Shown here: in pieces, positions 36,800-45,531 of the stretch
Layout: every line of letters begins with the position of its first letter
How positions within the stretch are numbered: the stretch's first letter is position 1
Assembly: GCF_000332475.2 (NCBI RefSeq)
Contig: NZ_AOGX02000013.1
Span: 62,001 to 126,000 of the forward strand
Direction of reading: 5' to 3'
From: Leptospira yanagawae serovar Saopaulo str. Sao Paulo = ATCC 700523
GTDB lineage: Bacteria; Spirochaetota; Leptospiria; Leptospirales; Leptospiraceae
Length of the DNA stretch: 64,000 nt
Translations under genes and position numbers: made by a program
Notes under the pieces: model-generated
The model's input: only the letters and a program-made list of their open reading frames with translations
What the model was told of the DNA's origin: nothing
Database searches by the model: none

Positions 36800-38227
36800 T
36801 TATATATTAATCGCCTCACCAAGAACAGCTGCTGCACTTTCCATAATCCCTTCTGCAAGTGTGGGATGGGCATGGATGGTACTCGCGAGTTCCCTCACAG
36901 TGATTTCCATATTCGCACCTAACGTTAGCTCTGCAATGAGTTCGGTTGCTCCTGGTCCTATGATATGTGCTCCTAAAATTTCACCATGTTTGGCATCCGA
37001 TACAATTTTTACCATACCAGTTGTATCCCCTTGTGCCTGCGCGCGACCACTCGCAGAAAAAGGGAATTTCCCCACTTTGATTTCATGACCCATCGCTTTT
37101 GCTTTGTCTTCACTTAGGCCCACACTTGCCACTTCTGGATGGCAATACGTACAACTAGGAATGTATGCATAATTCAATCGCTGGATTTGTATATGGTGAG
37201 GATTTCCTAATCGAATCGAAATATCTTCTGCGGCACGTATTCCTTCCGCGCTTGCCACATGAGCAAGAGAAGGAGTTGGAATACAATCACCTATAGCATA
37301 TATATGATCAACCGTCGAACGGTAGTTACCCGTATATTCAATAAATCCATTTTTTAACTTTATCCCAATCTCATCCAGTCCAATCGAACTTGTGTTTGGA
37401 GAGATCCCAACACCAACGATCACCTTATCAAAGTTTAATTTTTCTTTTTTAGCGGAATTTCGATCTTGGATGGTGAGTTCGACTCCTTTCTCTGTAACAT
37501 TAGCCGTTTCGACACCAAAACTCAAATACTGTTCGATGCCTCGTTTTTTAAAACTTCGTTCCAAAATACCAGAGATTTCTTTGTCTTCATTGGGTAGGAG
37601 ATGATCCTGGAATTCTATGATACTGACTTTAGATCCCATACTCGCATAAAAATCCGCAAATTCGACACCGATGGCTCCTGCACCAATGATGGCTAAATTG
37701 GGAATGGCCTTTGGTTCTACCATCGCCTCTCTTGCGGATAACACACGTTTGCCGTCAAATGGTAAAAAAGGAAGGGCTTTGTTTTTCGCTCCCACTGCCA
37801 CAATAAAATAATCTGCAGTCAAAGTAGAAGTATCGCCTGTTACTGATTTCACTTCGATGGTTTTAGAATTTAAAAACTTAGCATCTCCGTTTACCACAGA
37901 GACCTTGTTTTTTTTCATTAAAAATTCCACACCCTTTGCCATTTGGTCTGCGACAGAACGGGAGCGTTTGATTACGGCTTCAAAATCCACTTTGATATTG
38001 TCAGCAGAGATTCCAAATTTCGAAGCTTCTTTTAGATGTTCTAGTACATGTGCGCTTTCTAACAAAGCTTTGGTGGGGATACAACCCCAATTCAAACAAA
38101 CTCCGCCGAGTTTATCTCGTTCTACGACACATGTTTGTAAACCGAGTTGGGCTGCACGGATGGCGGCGACATAACCACCAGGCCCTCCTCCAATCACGAT
38201 CACTTGGAAATGGTTTGAATTGGACAT
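36800..38227 (-). CDS. lpdA: dihydrolipoyl dehydrogenase
   Basis: The E3 flavoenzyme that reoxidises the lipoyl group in 2-oxoacid dehydrogenase complexes and the glycine cleavage system. The 475-residue protein has the FAD motif GGGPGGYVAAIRAAQLG, the redox disulfide GGVCLNWGCIPTK (Cys44, Cys49), the NAD motif IGAGAIGVEFADFYASMGS and the C-terminal catalytic HAHPTLAE. Full length. GGGAG upstream of the ATG supports the start. A methyltransferase gene lies 42 bp upstream on the same strand. Confidence 0.95.
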   Translation of the reverse strand: MSNSNHFQVIVIGGGPGGYVAAIRAAQLGLQTCVVERDKLGGVCLNWGCIPTKALLESAHVLEHLKEASKFGISADNIKVDFEAVIKRSRSVADQMAKGVEFLMKKNKVSVVNGDAKFLNSKTIEVKSVTGDTSTLTADYFIVAVGAKNKALPFLPFDGKRVLSAREAMVEPKAIPNLAIIGAGAIGVEFADFYASMGSKVSIIEFQDHLLPNEDKEISGILERSFKKRGIEQYLSFGVETANVTEKGVELTIQDRNSAKKEKLNFDKVIVGVGISPNTSSIGLDEIGIKLKNGFIEYTGNYRSTVDHIYAIGDCIPTPSLAHVASAEGIRAAEDISIRLGNPHHIQIQRLNYAYIPSCTYCHPEVASVGLSEDKAKAMGHEIKVGKFPFSASGRAQAQGDTTGMVKIVSDAKHGEILGAHIIGPGATELIAELTLGANMEITVRELASTIHAHPTLAEGIMESAAAVLGEAINI

Positions 38228-38269
38228 ACGTTCTCCCGCTAGAATGAGATACCGTACAAAAAAAGAAAG

Positions 38270-39010
38270 TCAAGACCTCTTTTTGGCGACAATGAGCATC
38301 CGTGCACCTGTTTTGATGTATTTTTCGCCATCATAATTGCTATACACATTTAAGATCTCGAATTTGTTTTCGTCTAAGAAATTTCTCACTTGTGGAAAAT
38401 GAAATACTCGCATCGTATGTTTGTCTTTTAAATCTTTCTGATTTAAATTATATACATAATTCACTTCGACGATGGCAACATCATCTGCTCTCGTTAAACG
38501 AAAACCCCTATTCCTTCGAATGGATGTTGTCCCTTGCCTCACATTACTCACTGTAGTGATAGGTTTTCGTTTGATTCTGTGAATTGGGTCGGCATTCCAA
38601 ATCTCAAGTACGAGTAGGCCCGCTTGTTTTAAATTTTTGTAACAATTCCTTAAAAAATTTTGGACCAAATCATCATTGACTAAGTAGTTAAAGGTTCCAT
38701 ACAAACAAATCACACCATCAACAGGTTGTTTTGCAACGTATGATTCCATTTTCCCAACTTCAAAGGAACAATGAGGGAATCTAGCTTTTGCAATCTCTAA
38801 CATTCTGGGTGATCCATCCACCCCATGAGGTTTGAAGCCCATACCTTGTAATTCTTTGATGTGTTCGCCCGTGCCACAACCAATGTCGAGTACGGTGTAA
38901 ATTTTATGTCGCTTGAATGTTTCTCGTAAAAAAAGGATTTCTTCTGAAAACTTACGGCTAGGTTCTTCGATGGTAAAATAGTATTCTGCTAATTCGGAAT
39001 AGAGTTTCAT
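38270..39010 (-). CDS. class I SAM-dependent methyltransferase
   Basis: A 246-residue methyltransferase. Motif I is LDIGCGTGEHIKELQGMGF, followed by GVDGSPRMLEIAKARFP and the post-motif strand VDGVICLYGTFNYL. The fold is the common Rossmann type with no added domain. The substrate is unknown. It is divergent from the next gene and precedes lpdA. Confidence 0.85.
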   Translation of the reverse strand: MKLYSELAEYYFTIEEPSRKFSEEILFLRETFKRHKIYTVLDIGCGTGEHIKELQGMGFKPHGVDGSPRMLEIAKARFPHCSFEVGKMESYVAKQPVDGVICLYGTFNYLVNDDLVQNFLRNCYKNLKQAGLLVLEIWNADPIHRIKRKPITTVSNVRQGTTSIRRNRGFRLTRADDVAIVEVNYVYNLNQKDLKDKHTMRVFHFPQVRNFLDENKFEILNVYSNYDGEKYIKTGARMLIVAKKRS

Positions 39011-39087
39011 TTGCTCCTAGCGGAAAAGGAAAATCAGTTTAGCGAATCCCCATTTTACCCGTTATATTAAGTAACGGCCAAGGTACC

Positions 39088-40281
39088 ATGAAACGATATA
39101 CAATTCCTACAATTTTTTTTGCTATTGGTGTGACCCTTCAAACGCTATTCTATTTTTCTTGGGTGGACTTCACCCTCCTAGCTGTTTCTTGCCTACTCCT
39201 CACACTTTTTTTATACAGTTTGGATTTACAATCCTATCCAAATTCCAAACAACCGACTTCCTCTTTCCAAACAGAAACCATTGCAAGTGAAGATGATTCC
39301 CAAACATTACAAAAAAGTAATGTAGATACCGAAGTTGTTTTAGATACCAATGTTTCCCATGGTTCCGTTTTTCCCGAAGTTTCCACAGCGATTGATGACT
39401 CCAATGATGAAACGAAAGGTTTTAAAACAAAAGAAATTCTTTGGAAAGTGGATCCAATTTTTTATGCTAGGGAATCGGTACGGTTAGAAGAACGAAGTTT
39501 ATTTTGTGATACAATCAAAGAATTCCCTTTTTCTTTTACTAGCCCCAAGTTATCGTCAATCCAATATGTTTATTTTGATGGAACCGATTTTAAGGAATGT
39601 TACTGGCAAAAGTCGGAGATGTTAGTAGAAACCGATGACAATCCAGTGGAATGGAATGAATGGGAAGAAAGCCAAATCAAAGAATCTTTACCGGCCATTT
39701 CCAAAAACAAACGAAAGTTATATGTTCCATTAACCATAAACGCTAAGTTGTTTGGATTTTTATGTTTTACTTCCAAGGAAGGTTGGTCAAACGAAGACAT
39801 ACAAGTTTTCTGGGAAGAAACAACCAACTTATCAGAAAAAATCCTTTTGAAACGTGAGTATGCAAAGGTCACCAAACACCCTTTTACAAAGCTTTATACT
39901 GTTTCCCATTTTTACCAATTGGCAAAAGCTTCGTTTGAAGCTTCTGAAAAAAAGACATTGGTGCTATTCAAATTCATCGATACAAATTTTCAATCGGAAC
40001 TTGCCATTGGCCTCAACCAAATGGGAATCAAACATTCTGTCCTTGGCATCGGACTTTTCCAATTAGAAGAAAATTTGTATGCAGCCCTCATTCCGAACGA
40101 ACGTCTGGAATCATTTTCATCCTTCTTTCAACAATTCATTGAAGAACTGGACCAACTTGGTTATCCATCCGAAGTAGCATTGGGATATTCCAATCCACTG
40201 ATCCCTGATTTAAAGTTTGATGTATGGATCAAAAAAGCATATAGTTCTTTGGAAGAGAGTATCCTCTACAACGCTGCTTAA
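39088..40281 (+). CDS. membrane protein with GAF-like and degenerate GGDEF-like domains
   Basis: A 397-residue protein with two membrane helices in the first 50 residues, an acidic linker (residues 55-120) and a GAF-like region (about 120-250, with KLYVPLTINAKLFGFLCFTS). The C-terminal part starts HPFTKLYTVSHFYQLAKASF and continues LVLFKFIDTNF, which resembles the start of a GGDEF domain, but no GGDEF signature follows. It is probably a non-catalytic sensor. Directly joined to the next gene (stop codon followed at once by ATG). Confidence 0.6.
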   Translation: MKRYTIPTIFFAIGVTLQTLFYFSWVDFTLLAVSCLLLTLFLYSLDLQSYPNSKQPTSSFQTETIASEDDSQTLQKSNVDTEVVLDTNVSHGSVFPEVSTAIDDSNDETKGFKTKEILWKVDPIFYARESVRLEERSLFCDTIKEFPFSFTSPKLSSIQYVYFDGTDFKECYWQKSEMLVETDDNPVEWNEWEESQIKESLPAISKNKRKLYVPLTINAKLFGFLCFTSKEGWSNEDIQVFWEETTNLSEKILLKREYAKVTKHPFTKLYTVSHFYQLAKASFEASEKKTLVLFKFIDTNFQSELAIGLNQMGIKHSVLGIGLFQLEENLYAALIPNERLESFSSFFQQFIEELDQLGYPSEVALGYSNPLIPDLKFDVWIKKAYSSLEESILYNAA

Positions 40282-40797
40282 ATGGATCCACTCATTGATG
40301 AAAAATTCATTTTAACGGTTTCTCAAGTATTACCGGATCATTTTTACAAAACCTTACTCGTGTTTGCTGAAAGGGAAGCATATGGCCCTTCAAAAAACGA
40401 AGGACTATGCTTTGAAAACTGCACACTTGTTGAATTTGTAGGTGATATCAATGGCAAACTCTATTTAGCACTTGATGGTTATACAAAACTCAAACTTTTA
40501 CCAAAAATTGCAAAAGCCTTTCAAATTGATCCAACTTCAAGGGCACATTCTTCTTCCATCATGATGGAATTCGCCAATCAAATCGCAGGAAATTTAATTA
40601 CAGAAATGCGACTTGGCCGTTACGAAATTGATATTTTGCCTCCAGAAAATTTAAATCACAAATTGATTCCAATCTCTCTCGAACACTTTCGGCAATACAT
40701 TCTGATCTTTAATTTAAAAGACCGCCGTGGAGACGAATATATGGGTCGATTGTATTTGATTTTATTGTTGGAAAAATTCCCTACTCCTCAAAACTAA
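40282..40797 (+). CDS. CheX-like protein
   Basis: A 171-residue protein whose middle, MMEFANQIAGNLITEMRLG, matches the E-x-x-N-x-I-x-G helix of CheC/CheX phosphatases. An EIDILPPENL strand and a C-terminal strand pair (YILIFNLKDRRGDEYMGRLY) follow. CheX dephosphorylates CheY-P and dimerises through its strands. No other chemotaxis gene lies nearby. It starts immediately after the stop codon of the sensor-like gene, so the two are probably linked in function. Confidence 0.6.
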   Translation: MDPLIDEKFILTVSQVLPDHFYKTLLVFAEREAYGPSKNEGLCFENCTLVEFVGDINGKLYLALDGYTKLKLLPKIAKAFQIDPTSRAHSSSIMMEFANQIAGNLITEMRLGRYEIDILPPENLNHKLIPISLEHFRQYILIFNLKDRRGDEYMGRLYLILLLEKFPTPQN

Positions 40798-40803
40798 AGA
40801 CGA

Positions 40804-41841
40804 ATGAAACCCTACGTTTTGGCACTCCCTCTAATTTTGAGTTATGCCGGGCTAAAACAAAAAAAATCTCTCGAACGAAAAGAAATTACTCTTAAAGATA
40901 CTGGTCGCCGTTCCTTTCTATTTTACCCCCAAGGAAAAGATCCAAAAACTTTACCCGGAGTGTACCTCCAACATGGGATGAGTGCGATGGGAATTGATGA
41001 CCAAAGGATCATTGATTTAGCAGAAAACATTGCGAATATAGGTTATAGTGTCATTTTGCCAGAACTTCCAGAGGTAAAGGCATTAAAAATTGAAGTCCAA
41101 ACTATCTCGAATATCCAAAATTTGATGTTAGAGATTTACGAAAACAAACAGTTGTTTAATGGAGATGACTTAGGTTATTTATCTGCCAGTTTTTCTGCAG
41201 GTATGGGTATCATCGCTGCGTCCCGATCCAATACGCGTAACAAAATTAAAACCAGTATGCTCATTGGTGGATATTGCAATTTTTTTGAAGCAGTACCATT
41301 TGTTTTCTCTCATTACGAAGTAGATCCGTACGCAGTGTACGTCATTTTATACAATATGTTGCATCGGTTTGAACCAACCATTGCCGGTGAGTTAGAATCT
41401 GTTTATTTTGAGGCAGCCCTTGACAATGGGTTGAAACGATTTGGAGGAAATGCCAAATCTTCAATGTTGTTAGAAAAAACCAGTCACCGTGCCAAAGAAT
41501 TTTTTGAGGCAGTCCACAACGACCGTAACTTTCGGATCAGCTTGGCAAAACGAGTCCTAGATACCGTGCCCGAAAAAATGCCAGAAACCCTTTCCCCATA
41601 CTACCAACTCGAGAGTTTACGTGGCCCCGTTGCCCTACTCCACGGGGAATCGGATCCCGTCATCTCCAAAGAAGAATCAGAAAAACTGGCTCGCCTCTTC
41701 CGGGAAAAAGGGATTTTACACGTCCACAGAACCTCTACCGCCCTCACTCACGGGGATAGCCTGCCCCTCCATTCCCAAATTTTTGGGGTGCCAGCCCTCC
41801 TGCAAACTTTTGGCAGTTTTCTGCACTGGTTGGAACGATAA
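40804..41841 (+). CDS. alpha/beta hydrolase family protein
   Basis: A 345-residue protein of alpha/beta-hydrolase type: YLQHGMSAMGIDDQRIIDLA contains the oxyanion segment, LSASFSAGMG the nucleophile elbow, and LLHGESDPVISKEE with TALTHGDSLPL the acid and histidine. An N-terminal hydrophobic stretch (YVLALPLILSYAG) may tether it to the membrane. Substrate unknown. It lies in a rightward run between the CheX-like gene and FapA with gaps of 6 and 52 bp. Confidence 0.75.
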   Translation: MKPYVLALPLILSYAGLKQKKSLERKEITLKDTGRRSFLFYPQGKDPKTLPGVYLQHGMSAMGIDDQRIIDLAENIANIGYSVILPELPEVKALKIEVQTISNIQNLMLEIYENKQLFNGDDLGYLSASFSAGMGIIAASRSNTRNKIKTSMLIGGYCNFFEAVPFVFSHYEVDPYAVYVILYNMLHRFEPTIAGELESVYFEAALDNGLKRFGGNAKSSMLLEKTSHRAKEFFEAVHNDRNFRISLAKRVLDTVPEKMPETLSPYYQLESLRGPVALLHGESDPVISKEESEKLARLFREKGILHVHRTSTALTHGDSLPLHSQIFGVPALLQTFGSFLHWLER

Positions 41842-41893
41842 CACTACAGAAATTGTCGTTTCTCCTAAGAATTCTGCCGATACTATTGTCAGA

Positions 41894-43375
41894 ATGGACG
41901 TAAAAAATGCACCGGACTTCAATCCGGAACGGGGACTCAAGATCCAAATCTCCGAGGATCGACTGACTGCAAATTTGGTGGTAAAACCAATTTGGTTGTT
42001 AGGTGGATCCATGAGCAATATACTTATTTTTGAGGCACTTGATAACGCTACCATTCATAGAGATCGCATTTTGATGAAAGATGTGGACCAAGCAGCCGCA
42101 GAAATTGCAAAAATTCTAAAAGACCCTGAGAAAGTGAAAGAAGAATTTACCTTTGTTGTTGGGAAAGGAATTCCCGCCAAACAAGGAGAAAGTGGTTGGA
42201 TCAAATTTTATTTTCCAAGAGCCCAGCGAGTTGTTCTAAAAGAAGACGGTTCGGCAGATTTTCGTAATATCAATAAATATGTGCATGTCAAAGAAGGTGA
42301 AAAATTAGCTACCTTATTTGAAGGAGTTGCTGGGGAACAAGGTGTCGATGTATTAGGAAATCCAATTTACCCTAATCCCATTGATAGACCAAGGTTAACA
42401 CTAGGTAAAAACGTTTTACCAAAAACAATTGAAGATCCTGAAAAACCAGGAAGGCAATTAAAAGAATACTTTGCCACACTCAGCGGAGTTGTTTTTTCTA
42501 CAGATACCTCTCTCACCGTTTCACCTGAACTCAATATAGAAAGTAACATTGGACTTGGAACAGGCAATATCAATTTTGAAGGTACCATCCGAGTGAAAGG
42601 AACCATCGAAGAAGGTGCTGTTGTCAATTGCCAAGGATCCTTGTATCTGGATGGGAATGTTGAATCATCTGATGTAATCGTTGGTGAAGATTTAGAAGTA
42701 AAGGGTGGCGTGAAGGCAAAAGGCAAAGGTGTGATCCGAATCAAAGGAGACCTTCGTGCTAAGTTCATTGAAAACGCAAACCTTGAAATTGATGGTGATT
42801 GTCTCATCGAAAACTTTATTTTGGGAAGTAAAATTCTTTGTTTAGGAAATATCATCCTAACAGGAGAAACATCATCCATCATCGGAAGTGATCTCATTTC
42901 CTACCAAGGCATTACTGTTTCTTCCCTTGGATCATCCGCACAAATGGATACAGTTGTAGAAGTGGGATTCCATTATAAAAATGACAGACTTCTCACAGAA
43001 GGAAGTTCCAGACTTACTGATATGGAAAGAGAACTGGAAGCATTAGTACCAGAAATCCAAAAGATCAAAGAAGTTGTGCAACGTTCTCGTGGAAAACTTG
43101 ATGAAGCGCGAAAAGAAAAGTTCAAAGAAATTTTTGATGCGTATCAGAAAAAAAATAAAACTGTCGAATTACTCAAATCAAAAATTGAAGAACTAAAAGG
43201 TGCACGTTATAACCAAGATAATGTAAAAGTTGTGGTTCGTAACACGGCACATCCTGGCGCTGTGATCAAATACAGAAGGCAAGTGGAAAAAATCACCAAG
43301 GCCCAATCAGCGTTTGTGATGAACTTTTTTCCAAACCAAGAAAAGGCGATGCTCACTGCTTTCAAAGGCAAATAG
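41894..43375 (+). CDS. fapA: FapA (DUF342) family protein, flagellar assembly protein A
   Basis: About 493 residues from the ATG at 41894; upstream the frame is open through the hydrolase gene but carries no family sequence. The protein has the DUF342 layout: an N-terminal domain with PAKQGESGWIKFYF, then HVKEGEKLATLFEGVAGEQG and VDVLGNPIYPNP, a right-handed beta-helix-like repeat region (VEVKG-type strands such as DVIVGEDLEVKGGVKAKGKG) and a C-terminal coiled coil. FapA proteins affect flagellar number and placement in other bacteria; leptospires have periplasmic flagella. Good family match; the role here is inferred. Confidence 0.8.
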   Translation: MDVKNAPDFNPERGLKIQISEDRLTANLVVKPIWLLGGSMSNILIFEALDNATIHRDRILMKDVDQAAAEIAKILKDPEKVKEEFTFVVGKGIPAKQGESGWIKFYFPRAQRVVLKEDGSADFRNINKYVHVKEGEKLATLFEGVAGEQGVDVLGNPIYPNPIDRPRLTLGKNVLPKTIEDPEKPGRQLKEYFATLSGVVFSTDTSLTVSPELNIESNIGLGTGNINFEGTIRVKGTIEEGAVVNCQGSLYLDGNVESSDVIVGEDLEVKGGVKAKGKGVIRIKGDLRAKFIENANLEIDGDCLIENFILGSKILCLGNIILTGETSSIIGSDLISYQGITVSSLGSSAQMDTVVEVGFHYKNDRLLTEGSSRLTDMERELEALVPEIQKIKEVVQRSRGKLDEARKEKFKEIFDAYQKKNKTVELLKSKIEELKGARYNQDNVKVVVRNTAHPGAVIKYRRQVEKITKAQSAFVMNFFPNQEKAMLTAFKGK

Positions 43376-43496
43376 AAACTCGACTAACAATTTCTAGAGA
43401 TTGAAAAATGATAACGCATTTTTTATGCGGCTCTATCTTTGCTTCTATCCCGGTCAATCGTTGCCAACTTTATCTTTGGCACTGCGACAAATCAGG

Positions 43497-43526
43497 AATT
43501 GATCTACGTCAATAGATCAATTTTGT
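43497..43526. terminator. terminator between fapA and msrA
   Basis: AATTGATCTA pairs perfectly with TAGATCAATT (10 bp, 6-base loop) and is followed by TTTTG on the plus strand. It lies between convergent genes. The rest of 43376-43545 holds no gene that I can support. Confidence 0.65.
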
Positions 43527-43545
43527 AGAAAGAATTGGTTTTATA

Positions 43546-44058
43546 TTAACCTAACTTCAGTCCCAATTTTTTTAATTTGGGAAAAATCACGTAGTGGCAA
43601 TAAGGGTTTTGAGGATTTAGGGTAAAATAATTTTGGTGGTAGTCTTCTGCCTTATAAAATGTTGGGGCAGGAGAAATTTCCGTTACGATGGGATCTGGGA
43701 ACATAAAAGCATGTTTACGTTTGGATTCCACCGCTAATTCTTTTTGTTTTTCATTCAGATAAAATATGACAGAACGATACTGAGTTCCCACATCATTCCC
43801 TTGTCGGTTAAGGGTTGTCGGATCATGCGAAGCCCAAAATATTTCTAAAATTTTAGAGTATGAAAAGACCTCGGGATTAAATTCAATTTCAATCACTTCC
43901 GCATGACCAGTAGTACCAGTGCAAATGTCCTTATAACTAGGGTTTGGTGTTTGCCCACCGGCATATCCGGAGGTAACGGAAATCACACCAGGGATGCGAA
44001 GGTAAACCGCCTCCGTACACCAAAAACACCCACCACCTAAAATCGCTTTTTCCGTCAT
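43546..44058 (-). CDS. msrA: peptide methionine sulfoxide reductase A
   Basis: Repairs oxidised methionine (S-sulfoxide). The 170-residue protein has the catalytic GCFWCTE (Cys11, with Cys14), SGYAGGQTPNPSY, HAEVIEIEF and the HDPTTLNRQGNDVGTQYRS block. It ends without a fused MsrB domain. Its ATG overlaps the mtnA stop (ATGA), so it is probably cotranslated with the methionine salvage enzyme. Confidence 0.95.
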   Translation of the reverse strand: MTEKAILGGGCFWCTEAVYLRIPGVISVTSGYAGGQTPNPSYKDICTGTTGHAEVIEIEFNPEVFSYSKILEIFWASHDPTTLNRQGNDVGTQYRSVIFYLNEKQKELAVESKRKHAFMFPDPIVTEISPAPTFYKAEDYHQNYFTLNPQNPYCHYVIFPKLKKLGLKLG

Positions 44059-45128
44059 ACATTCTTTAGACGAGTGGAAATCTCTGTGGGTACAAAACAG
44101 CCTAATTCTGTAATAAAGTTTTTGATAAATTTTGCTTTTGTGATGTCAAAAGAAGGATTGAGAGCCCTTGCTCCAAAAGGAGCTGTTTTCCCTTCAGGCA
44201 ATAAATAGTTTCCATCACTTGTTTTCAAAAAATCGAATTGGGTCACTTCCGATTCTTTTCTCATTTCGATGGGGATTTCATCCCCTGTTTTCAGATTTAA
44301 ATCAAAACTGTCTTTCGTAGCACATACATAGAAGGGAACATTGTGTTCAAAAGCAACAATTGCGAGATTATAAGTCCCAATTTTATTGGCAGTATCCCCA
44401 TTTGCAGCCACACGGTCACATCCCACGAGCACAGCATCAATTTTTCTTTGGTTCATTAGCCAACCAGACATTCCATCTGTGATGATATAACACTCAATTC
44501 CCTCTTCCATCATCTCAAAAGCAGTGAGCCTAGACCCTTGCAAAAAGGGTCTTGTTTCATCCGCATAGACAATCACTTTTTTCCCTTGGTCCCGAAGGCT
44601 ACGGATCACACCAAGTGCTGTGCCATGACCTGCAGTTGCCAAAGCTCCTGTATTACAATGGGTAATGATATGAATTTCATTTTGATCTTTTGGGAATAGA
44701 TTTGCCCCATTCTCACCTAACTTTCGATTGGCATTTAAATCCTCGACCATCATTTCCAAAGCATAAGATTCCCATATCTTTTGGATCGATTCCCAATCTG
44801 TTTTCCCTTCGGATCGTTTTTTTGCTTCTCTTAATGCAAAACTAAGATTCACTGCAGTTGGTCTAGACTCAAACATTTGTTTGATGAGTGATTCTACCTC
44901 TCCTGCAACAACATTCCCTTTTTTCTTTTTTGCTCCAAGTGTTAACCCAAAAATTCCCGTAATGGCAATAGCAGGCGCTCCCCTAACAGCCATTTCGCGA
45001 ATTGCGACTATGGTTTCGTCCATGGTTTGGATTTCTAAAAATTCTTTTTTTCCTGGAAGGGCTCTTTGGTCAAGAAGGGAGAGATAAGTGGATTTCCACT
45101 GAATGGGTAAAAATTCCGGTTGGGGCAT
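44055..45128 (-). CDS. mtnA: methylthioribose-1-phosphate isomerase
   Basis: Converts methylthioribose-1-phosphate to the ribulose form in the methionine salvage pathway. About 357 residues from the ATG at 45128 (MPQPEFLPIQW); a longer frame to 45263 runs through the operator-like region and is not used. Motifs: MAVRGAPAIAITG, catalytic Cys in THCNTGALATAGHGTALG, and catalytic Asp in GCDRVAANGDTANKIGTY. Homologous to eIF2B subunits, but the cysteine and aspartate mark the isomerase. Divergent from the phasin-like gene. Confidence 0.93.
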   Translation of the reverse strand: MPQPEFLPIQWKSTYLSLLDQRALPGKKEFLEIQTMDETIVAIREMAVRGAPAIAITGIFGLTLGAKKKKGNVVAGEVESLIKQMFESRPTAVNLSFALREAKKRSEGKTDWESIQKIWESYALEMMVEDLNANRKLGENGANLFPKDQNEIHIITHCNTGALATAGHGTALGVIRSLRDQGKKVIVYADETRPFLQGSRLTAFEMMEEGIECYIITDGMSGWLMNQRKIDAVLVGCDRVAANGDTANKIGTYNLAIVAFEHNVPFYVCATKDSFDLNLKTGDEIPIEMRKESEVTQFDFLKTSDGNYLLPEGKTAPFGARALNPSFDITKAKFIKNFITELGCFVPTEISTRLKNV

Positions 45129-45141
45129 CTTTCCATTTTTT

Positions 45142-45222
45142 TTGTGCGATGCAGAAAAAAAATGAAAAAACAGGTTGACGGATCCGTGTGCAGCGCACAA
45201 AAAGGAGTTGTGCATTGCACAA
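45142..45222. promoter_or_regulatory. three related palindromes between mtnA and the phasin-like gene
   Basis: A perfect palindrome TTGTGCATTGCACAA lies at 45208-45222. Imperfect relatives are GTGTGCAGCGCACAA (45186-45200) and TTGTGCGATGCAGAA (45142-45156), each matching it at 12 of 15 bases. Their centres are 22 and 44 bp apart, whole helical turns. A TTGACG at 45175 could be a -35 element. This looks like a cooperative operator array. Confidence 0.65.
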
Positions 45223-45251
45223 ACCAGAAACCGAAAATAGGGGAAATGAAA

Positions 45252-45518
45252 ATGGAACAACAAGTAAAAGACGGATTAAACTTTATCTTAGGCGCAGTGA
45301 ACACTGCAAAAGTAGAAGCAGAAAAAGCTTTCTCTACAATCAACACAGAATTCCAAAACTTGGCAGCGAAAGGTGCTCAAGACCAAAGCGAAGTTTCTGT
45401 TAACCTCAGAAAATATGTTCAAGAAGGTCTTTCTCAAGTAGAAACCATCATTGGAAAAGCAAACACTGTTGTAGCGGAAGCAAAAGCAAAAGTAGCAACT
45501 GTTACTTCTAAAGCATAA
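45252..45518 (+). CDS. phasin-like small helical protein
   Basis: An 88-residue, almost wholly helical, alanine- and lysine-rich protein (GLNFILGAVNTAKVEAEKAF, YVQEGLSQVETIIGKANTVV). The pattern fits phasins, amphipathic proteins that coat polyhydroxyalkanoate granules, or other small helical proteins. The ATG at 45252 has AGGGGA at good spacing. Three TGCA-type palindromes upstream and a strong terminator downstream make it a self-standing, regulated unit. Phasin assignment is by composition and pattern; no PHA synthase gene is in the window. Confidence 0.6.
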   Translation: MEQQVKDGLNFILGAVNTAKVEAEKAFSTINTEFQNLAAKGAQDQSEVSVNLRKYVQEGLSQVETIIGKANTVVAEAKAKVATVTSKA

Positions 45519-45531
45519 TCCAATTCACTTA

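Noticed and set aside
30732..36800. A prophage or insertion sequence carrying the accessory genes
   Set aside because: No transposase, integrase, phage gene or terminal inverted repeats were found; only toxin-antitoxin modules and decayed genes.
42367..42897. Minus-strand open frame of 176 codons inside fapA
   Set aside because: Opposite-strand shadow of a gene with clear family motifs; low-complexity Pro/Ser-rich translation.
43405..43512. 35-codon open frame between fapA and msrA
   Set aside because: It runs into the terminator hairpin, has no ribosome site or overlap with a neighbour, and has an unremarkable composition.
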